DNA of 6,735 nucleotides from Parachlamydiaceae bacterium (lineage in GTDB: Bacteria > Chlamydiota > Chlamydiia > Chlamydiales > Parachlamydiaceae). The notes below the pieces were generated by a model, which saw only the letters and a program-made list of their open reading frames with translations, was not told the origin of the DNA and searched no databases. A program made the translations under genes and the position numbers. How positions within the stretch are numbered: position 1 is the first letter of the stretch; each line of letters opens with the position of its first letter. Shown here in pieces: positions 6,553 to 6,735 of this stretch. Location: positions 1-6,735 of the forward strand of contig PLSG01000481.1 of NCBI GenBank assembly GCA_003164155.1, given 5' to 3'.

Positions 6553-6735
6553 TTTGTGCTCCTGGAGGCTGAGCGGCAGGGTCTATGGGCGGTAGGTCAA
6601 TGGGCGGTATTTTGGGTGTTTTCTTTTCAGCCCAGCCAGCGATCAGTTTGAAGAATAGAGGCACGAAGAAGATGGCCATGAAGGTGGCTGTCAGCATGCC
6701 GCCTAAAACGCCCATGCCCACAGAGTGGCGGCTGT
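6545..6735 (-). CDS. RND multidrug efflux transporter, C-terminal end (partial)
   Basis: The minus-strand frame entering at the right edge encodes the last 62 residues of an AcrB/MexB-type (HAE1) inner-membrane pump, which exports drugs or other amphiphiles using the proton gradient. SRHSVGMGVLGGML followed by TATFMAIFFVPLFF is the conserved sequence leading into and through the last transmembrane helix of this family. The cytoplasmic tail is rich in proline (KIPPIDLPPIDPAAQPPG). The stop TAA (6545-6547) lies inside the start of the outer-membrane factor gene, so the two share ATGCCTAA. The rest of the gene, any adaptor gene and the operon promoter lie beyond the window. Confidence 0.93.
   Translation of the reverse strand, partial: SRHSVGMGVLGGMLTATFMAIFFVPLFFKLIAGWAEKKTPKIPPIDLPPIDPAAQPPGAQNA

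Overview
The window comes from a Gram-negative bacterium. It encodes an RND multidrug pump, its outer-membrane channel lipoprotein and a probable outer-membrane beta-barrel protein, all of which need an outer membrane. Base composition is moderate by eye. The species cannot be fixed from sequence alone. A phospholipase C of the AcpA superfamily without an obvious signal peptide, a cysteine-bearing outer-membrane protein and a non-classical J-domain protein would suit a host-associated lineage such as an environmental chlamydia or a Legionella-like bacterium, but that is inference.

Layout. Positions 1-199 hold at most the tail of an upstream gene and a weak candidate promoter. A J-domain co-chaperone-like gene follows on the plus strand (200-1303). 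Its stop codon abuts a block of about 123-bp palindromic repeats: two complete copies and one that breaks off (1304-1623). Next come 146 bp of unexplained sequence that may hide a decayed minus-strand gene. The plus-strand phospholipase C gene (1770-3608) has a strong ribosome binding site. Two more copies of the same repeat (3627-3861) fill the space between it and a convergent minus-strand operon.

The operon reads right to left: the C-terminus of an RND inner-membrane transporter (enters at the right edge, stop at 6545), a NodT/OprM-type outer-membrane factor (6552-5128) and a putative beta-barrel protein (5100-3862). The first two overlap by 8 nt, and the third starts 27 nt after the second. 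The first two are two parts of a tripartite efflux pump; the periplasmic adaptor, if linked, lies beyond the right edge. The third is not a standard pump subunit and is the least explained gene of the operon.

The points most worth a second look are the palindromic repeat family that brackets the phospholipase gene and abuts the ends of two neighbouring genes, the uncharacterised outer-membrane protein with a Cys/His cluster in an efflux operon, and the unusual architecture of the J-domain protein. I found no CRISPR array, tRNA, rRNA or intact transposase.
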